A stretch of 64,000 nucleotides of DNA. Source: Bombilactobacillus thymidiniphilus (GTDB taxonomy: Bacteria; Bacillota; Bacilli; Lactobacillales; Lactobacillaceae). Shown piece after piece: positions 40,990 to 49,978 of this stretch. The stretch covers positions 620,001-684,000 of the forward strand of contig NZ_CP093365.1 in assembly GCF_023380245.1 (NCBI RefSeq). Reading direction: 5' to 3'. The notes under the pieces were generated by a model. That model searched no databases and was not told the origin of the DNA. It saw nothing but the letters and a program-made list of their open reading frames with translations. Made by a program: the position numbers and the translations under genes. Each line of letters opens with the position of its first letter. Position 1 is the stretch's first letter.

Positions 40990-41282
40990 TTGGGCAACTT
41001 TTTATTCAATTATTAAGTGAAGCCTGATTTTTGCAGTTTATTATATACATTACAATTAATTAAAATATAGTTATTTTTATACTACATAATTAATAAAAAA
41101 ATATATACAAAATAAATTATTAATGACATTGTCATTATCAGTTGCTAAAATATCATTGTATTAAATTTATAAGGATGAAAATAATTTCTCAAATAACCAA
41201 TGAGAAATTGAACTGTTGGGATCCTTTTAAAAGCTTTATCCGTACTTAATAAAACAAAAATATAATGAGGTAATAACTGGCT
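40990..41282. other. AT-rich intergenic region with a palindrome and a hairpin
   Basis: No gene is supported. It contains a 15-base palindrome at 41122-41136 and a perfect 9-base inverted repeat AATTTCTCA/TGAGAAATT at 41183-41209. A 24-codon frame at 41175 has its ribosome site touching the ATG and is not called. Confidence 0.5.
41122..41136. promoter_or_regulatory. Palindromic operator candidate
   Basis: AATGACATTGTCATT has two perfect 7-base half sites around one base. It lies about 150 bases before the oxidoreductase gene, whose neighbour is a TetR regulator; binding by that regulator is inference. Confidence 0.45.
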
Positions 41283-41876
41283 ATGTATACATCAATTATT
41301 TATGCCCATCCGTATAGTAAAAGTTTTAATCATGCTATTTTAAATACGGTGACCACAGCTCTTAAAAAAATTAATAATAATTATCATTTGATAGATTTAT
41401 ATGCGGATAATTTTAATGCATTATATTCTACTGCAGAGTTGGCCTTATTTAATAAGGGGGAAACAACAGATCATTTAGTTGAGCGTTATCAGCATATTAT
41501 CCAACAATCAAATAAGGTTATATTTATTTTTCCAGTTTGGTGGAATGATACGCCAGCAATGATTAAGGGCTTCATAGATAAAATAATGAAGAAAAAATTT
41601 GCATATAACGTTGGTAAAACCGGAGTTATAGGAAATTTAAATAATATACAAAAAACATTAGTTCTTACAACTTCTACGTCACCAACTTTTTATTTGAGAT
41701 TATTTTGTGGCAATGCAATCAGTAGTGTTTTTATAAAAAGTACTTTAAAGCAATTAAAATTCAAAAAAATAACGTGGAAAAATTTCGGTAGTATTGATCA
41801 TAGTACTGATAAAAAAAGACATAATTATTTAAATTATTTAGACAAATATCTAACTAATTGGGCGGCAAGCAATTAA
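41283..41876 (+). CDS. Flavodoxin-fold NAD(P)H oxidoreductase
   Basis: 197 residues of the Flavodoxin_2/NQO family. The FMN-binding strand and loop read YAHPYSKSFNHAI near the N-terminus, and FPVWWNDTPAMIKGFIDKI (about 83-101) is the diagnostic quinone-reductase segment. Such enzymes reduce quinones or electrophiles with NAD(P)H as a detoxification step. It is AT-richer than its surroundings, which may indicate transfer. The TetR gene 170 bases downstream is a likely regulator. Confidence 0.85.
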   Translation: MYTSIIYAHPYSKSFNHAILNTVTTALKKINNNYHLIDLYADNFNALYSTAELALFNKGETTDHLVERYQHIIQQSNKVIFIFPVWWNDTPAMIKGFIDKIMKKKFAYNVGKTGVIGNLNNIQKTLVLTTSTSPTFYLRLFCGNAISSVFIKSTLKQLKFKKITWKNFGSIDHSTDKKRHNYLNYLDKYLTNWAASN

Positions 41877-42047
41877 ATATGGCAGTCTATTATTTTTAAT
41901 ATTATGACAATTATGCGTGCTAATAAACGCACACACACTATCACAATTTTTAACAAAAAATATAGTTTTAACTTAAAAAATGATGTACACTTGGGGCAGA
42001 ATATTGTTGCAGTATGAGAACTAACTTCTTTTTCAGGAGGTAATTTT

Positions 42048-42572
42048 ATGGATAGTACTATCCCGACAAAACTGACTGCTAAATATAAAATTGCTCGTTC
42101 TTTAATAGATTTACTTCAACATAATGACATGCACCACGTCACTATTACCCAAGTGTGCCGATATGCTCATATTAATCGTTCTACTTTTTATCATTATTAT
42201 AAGAGCTTGGATGAGGTTTTAGACGATATTCAGCAATATTACAAAAGGATTATTTCAGAGTTTTTTACTACCAGCAAACATTTGGATGATTATCATAGTA
42301 ATTATGATCATTATGTGCATAGTTTTTTGAAATATATCCAAATGAATGCTAAGTCTTTTAGGGTTTTACTCAGTTCTGATTGCATTGATTCATTTAAGCA
42401 AAATGCACTGGAAATTGCCCATAAAATTAATATTTATAAGGAGACCAAAGAAGAACAACGTTATGCTGTGGCTGGTGATGTAGAATTGATCAGGCACTGG
42501 TTATACAGCGATCATCCCACTTCTTTGGAGCACCTTAGTGAAGTTTTTATCAAATTCATACCACACATTTAA
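42048..42572 (+). CDS. TetR/AcrR family transcriptional regulator (paralogue 4 of 4)
   Basis: 174 residues. The helix-turn-helix reads VTITQVCRYAHINRSTFYHYY (about 26-46), with the related tail AGDVELIRHWL. It is the only one of the four paralogues on the plus strand. CAGGAGG lies 8 bases before the ATG. It follows the flavodoxin-fold oxidoreductase and may control it through the 41122 palindrome. Confidence 0.85.
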   Translation: MDSTIPTKLTAKYKIARSLIDLLQHNDMHHVTITQVCRYAHINRSTFYHYYKSLDEVLDDIQQYYKRIISEFFTTSKHLDDYHSNYDHYVHSFLKYIQMNAKSFRVLLSSDCIDSFKQNALEIAHKINIYKETKEEQRYAVAGDVELIRHWLYSDHPTSLEHLSEVFIKFIPHI

Positions 42573-42599
42573 AGCCTCCCTCATATGGAGGCTTTTTTA
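42573..42599 (+). terminator. Terminator of the TetR gene
   Basis: AAGCCTCC/GGAGGCTT around a 7-base loop followed by a T-run. Confidence 0.85.
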
Positions 42600-42601
42600 T
42601 A

Positions 42602-43222
42602 TTAACGTTTGGCAGTTAGATAACTCGGCTTACCAGCAATGATTTGCACAATTTCATCAGTTAACTTGGTTAATTGGTCAGGGTATAGTCGTACATTACT
42701 AAAACGATTAATCACTTTTAAAAGCTGAGCCAATAGCCAACTTGACTTGCGTTTGCGATCGTAAATTAAATTGGGATACAAAACAATTGTCTGTTGTGGC
42801 AATTTTTTGCGCGCATAAATGATAACTTTTTCTTTATAAAACAAATATTTGTTCATACTACGTGGCACCCAATTAGCTGCCATAAAAACAAATTTAGCGG
42901 ATGAATGATGCTCTGCTAAATAATCAATAACTTTTTGTGCAGGCAAAAAACTAGCATTATAATACGTAATTTGTTGGCGAGTATGCTCATGCAATATGCC
43001 TACTAAATCAATAACCCAATCTGCTGATTGAATTGCCGATTGCCAATTTTGATCATGCACAAAATCGGTTTTTATAAAGGTTACCTGCTTTTTCCATAGT
43101 TGCTGCACTTTATCACCGCCAGAGCGCGATAAACTAACCACATCATAATTAGGTATCATTACTAATTTAGCTAATAAAGCTTGTCCCACATAACCCGAAC
43201 CGCCCATGATAGCTATTTGCAT
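42602..43222 (-). CDS. NAD(P)-binding atypical short-chain dehydrogenase
   Basis: 206 residues with an N-terminal Rossmann fold, IAIMGGSGYVGQALLAKL (GxxGxxG, residues about 3-20), and VIDLVGILHE at the end of strand 4. The canonical YxxxK is present only in altered form (YLFYKEK). This places it with complex I NDUFA9-like or NmrA-like atypical SDR proteins. Substrate unknown. Monocistronic, convergent with the TetR gene. Confidence 0.75.
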   Translation of the reverse strand: MQIAIMGGSGYVGQALLAKLVMIPNYDVVSLSRSGGDKVQQLWKKQVTFIKTDFVHDQNWQSAIQSADWVIDLVGILHEHTRQQITYYNASFLPAQKVIDYLAEHHSSAKFVFMAANWVPRSMNKYLFYKEKVIIYARKKLPQQTIVLYPNLIYDRKRKSSWLLAQLLKVINRFSNVRLYPDQLTKLTDEIVQIIAGKPSYLTAKR

Positions 43223-43309
43223 TTTCCTTCACTCCTAACCAATTGCTCACATTGAGTATAGTATAATGTTATCAATCAAGTTATTAATTTACTTAAAGCA
43301 GGTGGCAAG

Positions 43310-44062
43310 GTGCAACAAGAAGATAAATTAATGGAAGTATGCTTATTAGCAGGACGTATTTTAATTGAGTCGGGGTCGGAAATGTATCGTGTCGAAGATA
43401 CGATGAAACATATTGCCGATTGTGGCGATGTTGTTAGTAGTGCCGCATTTACTAGTTTGACAGGCGTTTTAGCCAGTTTTCAAAAAGCTCCTTACACTAG
43501 ATTTATGCAAATTGATCATCGTGGCATTGATATGCACCGAATTTCGCAGGTTAATACACTATCACGCGCTTTTGAGCATCAGGAAATATCTTTAGATACA
43601 TTTCACAAAAAATTATTAGTCATTCTCAAAGAACCCAAATTATTTTCATTATTAGTGCAAACCCTCGGCGCCGGTCTAGAAAGTGCATGCCTAATGATTA
43701 TATTTACGCAATTATATGATTGGTGGGATTTTCCCGCAGCTTTTATTTTAGGCGCTCTAGGCTATTGGCTTTCGATCATTGTCAATCAGCGATTACGGAT
43801 CCGTTTTATGGGCGAGTTGTTAGGCGCTTTTGTCATTGCAATTACTGCAATTGTTTTAGTGCAACATGATCTCGGACAAAATTTGAACAATATTATTATC
43901 GGTGCTGTAATGCCTTTAGTGCCGGGTGTGCCGATGACTAATGCGTTACGTGATTTGATTGAGGGTAATATATTAGCGGGCACAGAACGGGGAGTAGAAT
44001 CCTTGGGCGTCGTTGGAGCGATTGCGGTCGGCGTTGGTATTAGCTTTTACTTATGTTTGTGA
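43310..44062 (+). CDS. Threonine/serine exporter, N-terminal (ThrE/YjjP) subunit
   Basis: 250 residues of the DUF1212 family. A cytosolic N-terminal half carries LAGRILIESGSEMYRVEDTM, the family signature, and is followed by about five membrane helices with PLVPGVPMTNALRDLIEGN. In Corynebacterium ThrE this part is fused to the C-terminal DUF3815 part; here they are separate genes 9 bases apart, as in YjjP/YjjB. GTG start supported by AGGTGG. Likely substrates are threonine, serine or small dicarboxylates. Confidence 0.85.
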   Translation: MQQEDKLMEVCLLAGRILIESGSEMYRVEDTMKHIADCGDVVSSAAFTSLTGVLASFQKAPYTRFMQIDHRGIDMHRISQVNTLSRAFEHQEISLDTFHKKLLVILKEPKLFSLLVQTLGAGLESACLMIIFTQLYDWWDFPAAFILGALGYWLSIIVNQRLRIRFMGELLGAFVIAITAIVLVQHDLGQNLNNIIIGAVMPLVPGVPMTNALRDLIEGNILAGTERGVESLGVVGAIAVGVGISFYLCL

Positions 44063-44071
44063 GGAAAAATC

Positions 44072-44518
44072 ATGACAATACTTTATCATTTACTGGTGCA
44101 AATCATTCTAAGCTTTGTGGGCACCATCGCTTTTGGCTTGTTCATCCAAGTTCGCAAGCAAGAGCTCATTTGGGCTGGTCTATCCGGCTGTATCGGCTGG
44201 ATGACATACTGGCTATTGGTGCAGATAAGCGTTGGTAAAATCCCTGCTAATTTCATCGCAGCCTTAGTTGTTGGCATCGTGGGCAGCATTTTAGCGCGTA
44301 TAAGGCGCCAACCGAGTACCGTTTTTAATATCCCTGGTCTGGTTCCCTTAGTTCCCGGAGCCAGTGCTTATCAAGCTTTAGAGTTGTTTTTCAATAAAAA
44401 AGAAGCCACCGCCTTAACCCAAATTTTTCATGTTGTATTATTGACAGGAGCTATTGCTTTAGGTTACGTATGCGCACAAGTATTGAGTGAATTACTAGCA
44501 AAATACAAAAATAAGTGA
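44072..44518 (+). CDS. Threonine/serine exporter, C-terminal (DUF3815/YjjB) subunit
   Basis: 148 residues with four or five membrane helices and the repeat-related motif GLVPLVPGASAYQALELFF, which mirrors PLVPGVPMTNALRDL in the partner. It works with the preceding gene as a two-component exporter. A strong terminator overlaps its stop codon. Confidence 0.85.
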   Translation: MTILYHLLVQIILSFVGTIAFGLFIQVRKQELIWAGLSGCIGWMTYWLLVQISVGKIPANFIAALVVGIVGSILARIRRQPSTVFNIPGLVPLVPGASAYQALELFFNKKEATALTQIFHVVLLTGAIALGYVCAQVLSELLAKYKNK

Positions 44519-44547
44519 AGTTCAAAAAAGAACTTCACTTATTTTTT
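44510..44547. terminator. Bidirectional terminator
   Basis: A 14-base perfect inverted repeat (44510-44523 with 44530-44543) with T-runs on both strands, shared with the convergent kinase gene. Confidence 0.9.
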
Positions 44548-45430
44548 AATAAAAATTACTTGCTGCTTTTTGAACTACTAATGCTGCTAATTCATTGGCG
44601 AATTGTATAGCTCGTGGCCAAGTTTTATTTTGCATTTTAGCCACTAAAAGACCACCACAATGGGCATCACCCGCGCCACTAGTATTTTGAATTTTCACAG
44701 CAGCTTCACCTGGCACTAAAATGCACTCATTGTCAAGTAAATAGATTGTTCCATGTGCGCCTAACGTTGCTATCACAGGCATTTGCGTCAATTGCTTCAC
44801 GTGAAACAATTGCTGTTTGAGCGATGTTGCTTGTGTTGCCAGTATTGCTAATTCTGCTTGATTGGCGTGAACAATCACTGACAATTGCCACAATTCTCGC
44901 AAAATAGTGGGATCTAGTGCGCCTATTCTTGGTGAAGCATCGAATAAAATCGGTATTTGCGATGCATTTTGCCGTAATTGTCGCAAAATAATTTGGGCAC
45001 TAGTTTTATTTTCCAACTCATAGCCACTCAAATAGATATATTGATAATTTGACCAGTCACAATTAACAAACCAATCTTCTTGCCAAGACTGCTCCACACC
45101 AGCAAAAGTCACAAAACTACGCTCACCATTTGCCTCCACTAAGCATAAATCCCATCCATTGTCGCTTTTCTGCGGAGTTATTAAAGAGTGGATATTATGT
45201 TGGATAAATTGCTTTTGAATGATTTGGGCATAAGGACCTTGTCCGACGGGAATTAAAAGATCCACGGCAATATTGTTTTTTTGTAATGCGCTGCAAACAT
45301 TTAATGCACAACCACCCACCGTTATTTTGGGCGTATCCGCGCTAATATCTTCACCTGCGTGTGGCAAATGGTCAACATTAGTCATAAGATCAACCAAAGC
45401 TGCCCCGATAACTAATACTTTTGTTGTCAT
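44546..45430 (-). CDS. PfkB-family sugar/nucleoside kinase (YegV-like)
   Basis: 294 residues of the ribokinase family. The N-terminal signature VGGCALNVCSAL (about 38-49) and the C-terminal active-site motif NTSGAGDAHCGGLL (about 253-266) with catalytic Asp are intact. The GAGDAH variant, with His instead of the usual Phe, is as I recall for the YegV group. It overlaps the upstream permease gene by 4 bases and is third in an operon with an ADP-ribosylglycohydrolase, the same trio of functions as E. coli yegTUV. Probably phosphorylates a nucleoside or ribose-type product. Confidence 0.85.
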   Translation of the reverse strand: MTTKVLVIGAALVDLMTNVDHLPHAGEDISADTPKITVGGCALNVCSALQKNNIAVDLLIPVGQGPYAQIIQKQFIQHNIHSLITPQKSDNGWDLCLVEANGERSFVTFAGVEQSWQEDWFVNCDWSNYQYIYLSGYELENKTSAQIILRQLRQNASQIPILFDASPRIGALDPTILRELWQLSVIVHANQAELAILATQATSLKQQLFHVKQLTQMPVIATLGAHGTIYLLDNECILVPGEAAVKIQNTSGAGDAHCGGLLVAKMQNKTWPRAIQFANELAALVVQKAASNFY

Positions 45431-46770
45431 TTGCGATACCTCTGATCTATCAGATAAATTAGTCCCATTAAAAATAATGCGAAAAATCCTGCCACAAAAA
45501 CGCCTAAACTATTGTCACGGAAAACACCTCGTGCAAACGGTCCTTGCCAAACAGCATTGTTGGTAAATAGTAGACCACTGCTAGTTGCCAATAACCAAAC
45601 AATAATACTGCGCCAACGATAATGGATTTGTAATAAAGCCAGATCGTAACCTTGCCGCCGGTAAAATAAGTAATCACACAAAAATACTGCCAACCAAGTC
45701 ACCAAACAAATTCCCAAAAAGTTCAAAAACAACTCAAAACTACTTAAGAAATCTTGCGCTACAAATAATACATAACTAGCAATTCCTAACACTAACAGAC
45801 TATGCAAAATTAGTGAACTAAGCTGAGAAGTTTTAATGCCGAGAGTTTGTAAATTAATACGTGCGGAGCGAAACGAAATCATACACTGAGGCACTAAACC
45901 GCCGGCAGCAACTAGGAAATAAAATAATCCCATCCAAGTAGGTAAAACACCATACATAATTCGGTAAGGATCGCTACTAGTCGCTAAATTAGGTGCACTA
46001 GTACTTAAAAAAATTCCACCGACCATCAATATAAATAACGGTAAAGCACCCCCTAAAGTGGTTGACCAAAAAGTTCTGCCATGCTTAATTTGCGGTTGCA
46101 CATAAGCACCCCAGTCCGCAGCAGCCATTGACCAAGAAATTCCCGATCCCGCAGCAATAATACTGACTGCAGGCCAAAAACCAGCGCTCCAAGAACCGTG
46201 TGTCATAGCTAGCGCTTTAGGCCATTGCGTTTTACCAACAAAGAACAAAAAAATAATTAAAGTTGCGATTCCAAAAATCCAACTAATTAAAGATTGTAAT
46301 TTAGCAAGAAGCGTTTCATTCAAAAATCCTGATCCAATAATTAAACCACCAAAAACTACTAAACAGCCTAAAATGGTAAAAGAATTTTTAGGCAAATGTA
46401 AAGTCTGCAACATCGCCACAAATAATAATGTACCCGTAACAACGTTAACTGCTAGCCAACCAACCATGTTAAACCACGCAATTAAGTTGGGAATTTTATT
46501 GCCTTGACGACCAAAAGCAACACGACTTAATTTAAAAGTGGTAATACCATTTTTTTGTCCAATCACGGCAATAAAACCTGGAAAAACGAACGACAAAGCA
46601 CCAATTAAAGCAGCTAATAAGGCTTGTGCCAGAGATAGATGATAACTGACAATAATTGCACCGTAGACAAAGCCCATAATGCCAATGTTTGCGGCAAACC
46701 AATTATAAAATAAAGCCTTGGGAGTCAAATTACGTTCAGTAACAGGTACTACATTTTCTTCTTTTTGCAT
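45427..46770 (-). CDS. NCS1-type nucleobase/nucleoside permease
   Basis: 447 residues with about 12 membrane helices, of the cytosine permease/CodB-like group. NWFAANIGIMGFVYGAIIVSY opens helix 1, and GISWSMAAADWGAYV lies in the helix 6 region. It presumably imports the substrate for the downstream kinase and the upstream glycohydrolase. It starts 17 bases behind the glycohydrolase gene. Substrate not readable from sequence. Confidence 0.85.
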   Translation of the reverse strand: MQKEENVVPVTERNLTPKALFYNWFAANIGIMGFVYGAIIVSYHLSLAQALLAALIGALSFVFPGFIAVIGQKNGITTFKLSRVAFGRQGNKIPNLIAWFNMVGWLAVNVVTGTLLFVAMLQTLHLPKNSFTILGCLVVFGGLIIGSGFLNETLLAKLQSLISWIFGIATLIIFLFFVGKTQWPKALAMTHGSWSAGFWPAVSIIAAGSGISWSMAAADWGAYVQPQIKHGRTFWSTTLGGALPLFILMVGGIFLSTSAPNLATSSDPYRIMYGVLPTWMGLFYFLVAAGGLVPQCMISFRSARINLQTLGIKTSQLSSLILHSLLVLGIASYVLFVAQDFLSSFELFLNFLGICLVTWLAVFLCDYLFYRRQGYDLALLQIHYRWRSIIVWLLATSSGLLFTNNAVWQGPFARGVFRDNSLGVFVAGFFALFLMGLIYLIDQRYRK

Positions 46771-46786
46771 AGTTATTATTTATCTC

Positions 46787-47791
46787 CTACCTATAAGAAG
46801 TATATTGCATCATTTGTTGTGCCAAATATGACAAATCATGTTGCGGATTTTGTTGATTAATTAGTTGGCGCCAAGCAGGCTTAATTCGTTTGGCACCTTG
46901 CGCAGCGCCACAAATTGCCGTTGCCATAGCACCAATCGTATCGGTATCACCACCCAAATTAGCACAAAATAAAGCGCATTGTTCAACATCACGAAAATAA
47001 TAAGCAATCGCTAAAGCTGCGGGTACACTTTCAGAAAGCATGGTTCCCGTGCCGATCGTATCATAAATTGCACGTCGAAAATCTTGTGGTTGTCCGCTAT
47101 ATTGTCTTGCAAGAGCAATCGCCATATCTACACGATTGTGTATTTTAGCAGCCCATGTAGGACAGCCTTGCAAAAAGCCTAAATCACTAGCCTTTAAAGC
47201 ATACTTGACCAATTCATCCCAAGCATAGCCTGCTTGTGCTGCTGTGACTGCACCAGCAATCAAACAGGCGCCACTGTAAGCCACATCACTAGAATGAGTA
47301 ACCTGGGTAACGGCTACAACCAGATCAACTAGTTGGTCTAATTCTGCTGGTTCAAAAAGCGCGCCGATCGGGGCAATTCGCATTGCAGCCCCATTAGTGA
47401 CCGCTTGCGCTGTTACAGCAGCAGTTTTTTTGCCAGCTTTTGCTAAAGTTAAAGCTGCCTTGCTACTAGGACCTAAAACATTATTGTCCCAAGCATTAAC
47501 TTGCTGCGCCCATTGTAGTAAATGCTGCACTAAATTAGTAGTCTGGGGCTGCCACTCAGTCTGAATAAGCGAATCCAAAATGACTAGTGCTTGATTGGTG
47601 TCATCAGTGTACTCACCACGATCAAAATAACGCGCAATATCATTAGTTGCTGGTCCAGCCACGAAATTGGTAATGCCCTGCGGAAAAGCTTGTGCAATCT
47701 GCTCTTGCGACCACAATTCCGTTGGCATACCCATCGCATCACCAATAGCCTGCCCATATAAAGTTCCTAAAATATTATCTAATTTTCGCAA
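46787..47791 (-). CDS. ADP-ribosylglycohydrolase family protein
   Basis: 334 residues, all-alpha ARH fold. The first metal-binding motif is GEYTDDTNQALV (about 56-67; TDDT supplies the di-Mg ligands) and the second is LGGDTDTIGAMA (about 279-290). GQAIGDAMGMPTEL opens the fold. Family members remove ADP-ribose from proteins or hydrolyse ribose-linked small molecules. Grouping with a permease and a PfkB kinase suggests a nucleoside-like substrate, with the kinase consuming the released sugar. First gene of the operon. Confidence 0.9.
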   Translation of the reverse strand: MRKLDNILGTLYGQAIGDAMGMPTELWSQEQIAQAFPQGITNFVAGPATNDIARYFDRGEYTDDTNQALVILDSLIQTEWQPQTTNLVQHLLQWAQQVNAWDNNVLGPSSKAALTLAKAGKKTAAVTAQAVTNGAAMRIAPIGALFEPAELDQLVDLVVAVTQVTHSSDVAYSGACLIAGAVTAAQAGYAWDELVKYALKASDLGFLQGCPTWAAKIHNRVDMAIALARQYSGQPQDFRRAIYDTIGTGTMLSESVPAALAIAYYFRDVEQCALFCANLGGDTDTIGAMATAICGAAQGAKRIKPAWRQLINQQNPQHDLSYLAQQMMQYTSYR

Positions 47792-47876
47792 TTACATACA
47801 CCTCGTTTAATCAAGTTAATCTTAAAACATTTTTGCGCACAGTAAATGTTCAAAACGAGTAATCTTTATGATTATT

Positions 47877-47905
47877 TTTTCATCAGGACCAGCAAATGCT
47901 ATACT
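47877..47905 (+). promoter_or_regulatory. Promoter of pncB
   Basis: TTTTCA (47877-47882), 17-base spacer, TATACT (47900-47905), about 50 bases before the ATG. Confidence 0.65.
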
Positions 47906-47952
47906 AAGCGTGATAGAATTTATTTTTAAAAACTTGTGAGGAACAAATAACA

Positions 47953-49383
47953 ATGAGAAATTTAGCAATGCTGACTGACTTGTATGAGTTCACGATGTCT
48001 AATGGTTATGACGCCGTCTCTCAGGACAAACAAGGCGTATTTGATGTCTTCTTTCGTAAAATTCCTGATAATGGCAGTTTTATTATTAATGCTGGCTTGC
48101 AGCAAGTCGTCAATGCGGTGCAAGATTTTCACTTTAATGATGATGATTTAACATATTTACAGTCCCTAGCAATCTTCAGTGACGATTTCATAGATTACTT
48201 GCGTAATTTTCATTTCGATTGCCAAATTACTGCTATTCCTGAAGGTACACCTGTCTTTCCGCGCGAGCCGATCATGAGCGTACGTGGTCCGTTAATTCAA
48301 ACACAACTAATTGAGACACTGGTTTTAAATATGCTCAATCACCAATCTTTAATTGCTACTAAAGCACGACGGATCACTTTTGCGGCACAAAATAAACCCG
48401 TAATGGAATTTGGCGCTCGACGTGCTCAAGGACCAGACAGTGCGATTTATGGAGCTCGAGCAGCCGTAATTGGCGGTTGTGCAAGCACTTCTAACGTGTT
48501 TGCTGCTAAAGAATTTGCTATTCCTGCTGCCGGAACAATGGCGCATGCTTGGGTCGAATCTTTCCCAAACGAATTAATTGCTTTTCAAAAATGGGCTGAA
48601 ATTTATCCTGACAATGCTTCTTTTTTAGTTGACACATATGATGTTTTGCAATCGGGTGTACCTAATGCCATTACCGTTTTTCAACAGTTACAACAAGCCG
48701 GATATAACGTACAAGGCGGTATTCGGATTGATTCTGGCGACATTGCCCAATTAACTAAACAAGCACGACAAATGCTAGATGATGCGGGATTGCAGCAGAT
48801 TAAGATTACTGTATCCAATGCTTTAGATGAACAAGTTATCCAATCACTGTTGCAAGAAGGAGCTCCAATTGATAGTTTTGGCGTCGGTGAAAAGTTAATT
48901 ACTAGCGCTTCTTCACCTGTTTTAAGCGGTGTTTACAAGTTGGCTGCTATTATTGACGATGGTCAATTGATCCCCAAAATTAAAGTCAGTGCTAACCGGG
49001 ACAAATTAACTTTGCCAGGTGTCAAAAAAACCTATCGTTTATATAATTCCAAAACTAAAAAAGCTTTCGCTGATGTGATCGCTTTAAACGAAGAAAATTT
49101 ACAAGCACCTTTACAAGTGATTGATTCCAATCCTTTATCTACGACGAGTCAGACTACTTTAAATGATTTTGAGGCGGTCGCTTTGTCACAAATCGTCATG
49201 GAGCAAGGCCAAAGTGTCACTGAGTTACCGGAAGTCTTGCAGATTCAATCCTATTGTAAAACCAAGTTGGCTGAATTACCGACTGCTACTTTGCGGATCG
49301 TCAATCCTGATGCCTACCCAGTTTACATTACGCAAAAATTAGCTGATTTACAAAATAAATTGATTAAACAACATTTACAATAA
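47953..49383 (+). CDS. pncB: Nicotinate phosphoribosyltransferase
   Basis: 476 residues. It makes nicotinate mononucleotide from nicotinic acid, the salvage entry to NAD. Visible motifs are LTDLYEFTMSNGY at the N-terminus, MEFGARRAQGPDSAIYGARAA (about 155-176, substrate loop), MAHAWV (phosphoryl-His region) and GGIRIDSGDIAQL. The length matches the Firmicutes type. It is divergent from the ADP-ribosylglycohydrolase operon. NAD and ADP-ribose chemistry may thus be coordinated here. Confidence 0.95.
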   Translation: MRNLAMLTDLYEFTMSNGYDAVSQDKQGVFDVFFRKIPDNGSFIINAGLQQVVNAVQDFHFNDDDLTYLQSLAIFSDDFIDYLRNFHFDCQITAIPEGTPVFPREPIMSVRGPLIQTQLIETLVLNMLNHQSLIATKARRITFAAQNKPVMEFGARRAQGPDSAIYGARAAVIGGCASTSNVFAAKEFAIPAAGTMAHAWVESFPNELIAFQKWAEIYPDNASFLVDTYDVLQSGVPNAITVFQQLQQAGYNVQGGIRIDSGDIAQLTKQARQMLDDAGLQQIKITVSNALDEQVIQSLLQEGAPIDSFGVGEKLITSASSPVLSGVYKLAAIIDDGQLIPKIKVSANRDKLTLPGVKKTYRLYNSKTKKAFADVIALNEENLQAPLQVIDSNPLSTTSQTTLNDFEAVALSQIVMEQGQSVTELPEVLQIQSYCKTKLAELPTATLRIVNPDAYPVYITQKLADLQNKLIKQHLQ

Positions 49384-49418
49384 TAAAAACGCCACTCCAC
49401 ACGGAGTGGTATTTTTAT
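49384..49418. terminator. Terminator shared by pncB and the T7SS cassette
   Basis: CCACTCC/GGAGTGG (49392-49398 with 49403-49409) flanked by A- and T-runs. Confidence 0.85.
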
Positions 49419-49429
49419 TATGTGATAAA

Positions 49430-49675
49430 TTATTTCATGCGTTCAATTTTTTGTGCAATACTATCTTGGGCTTTTTGGCCGCCTACTCCCTTGATAGCTG
49501 AATCTAAATTTTGCAGCGTATTTTTCTGCGTGCCTTGTGCATCAACCATTTGTGTGGCTAACGCACTCTTATTACGAGCATGCTTAGACTGACTTGTAGC
49601 CATAGCGTGTTGCGCATACAAAACAACTAGTTGCTTTTCTAAATTTTTTTGCACATCTTGTAAAGCATCCTTCAT
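49430..49675 (-). CDS. Small helical T7SS helper protein (81 aa)
   Basis: 81 residues predicted as helical, without signal peptide. The end reads KGVGGQKAQDSIAQKIERMK, matching KGEGSDRAKRSIQKDIDAIK of the 81-residue protein at 62971, which sits in the same position in a second cassette. Together with the next gene it resembles the pairs of small alpha-helical proteins encoded beside LXG-type effectors (Lap proteins; TlaA1/TlaA2 beside TslA), which bind the effector's targeting domain. It starts directly after the preceding stop codon. Confidence 0.72.
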   Translation of the reverse strand: MKDALQDVQKNLEKQLVVLYAQHAMATSQSKHARNKSALATQMVDAQGTQKNTLQNLDSAIKGVGGQKAQDSIAQKIERMK

Positions 49676-49978
49676 TTATTGCTCCTCCAATTTTCGTCTT
49701 AAAGCTGTGCTTTGTTGCTCATATTCGTTACTGATTTGTCGCCGTTGATGAGTAATAATATCTTGAGTTTGTGCTTGATACTCCTCCACCAAATGATAAA
49801 CTTCCTGATTGGTGGCTGTGGGATCTACCTTATGTAACCAATAGCTTCCCCGCTGCGCTGTTTCTTGAGCTTGTTGCTCAATTTGCCGTTGTTGCCTGGT
49901 CAAATCCGTCAATTTTTCTTCGTATGCTTGCTGCAACCGACGCTGTTCTTGTCTAATTTTATCTTTTTTATCTGACAT
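49676..49978 (-). CDS. Coiled-coil T7SS helper protein (100 aa)
   Basis: 100 residues, Gln/Glu/Arg-rich, predicted to form a long helical hairpin. LQQAYEEKLTDLTRQQ and the central SYWLHKVDP recur as LQQQYEEQLDDLTRQQ and NYWLEKLNP in the protein at 63221. The aromatic turn between two helices is WXG100-like in layout. Its ATG overlaps the toxin stop codon (TAATG), so the two are made together, fitting a targeting-chaperone role. Confidence 0.75.
   Translation of the reverse strand: MSDKKDKIRQEQRRLQQAYEEKLTDLTRQQRQIEQQAQETAQRGSYWLHKVDPTATNQEVYHLVEEYQAQTQDIITHQRRQISNEYEQQSTALRRKLEEQ

Noticed and set aside
41175-41249. 24-codon leader peptide frame
   Set aside because: The AAGG touches the ATG, the hairpin overlaps it, and there is no recognisable product.
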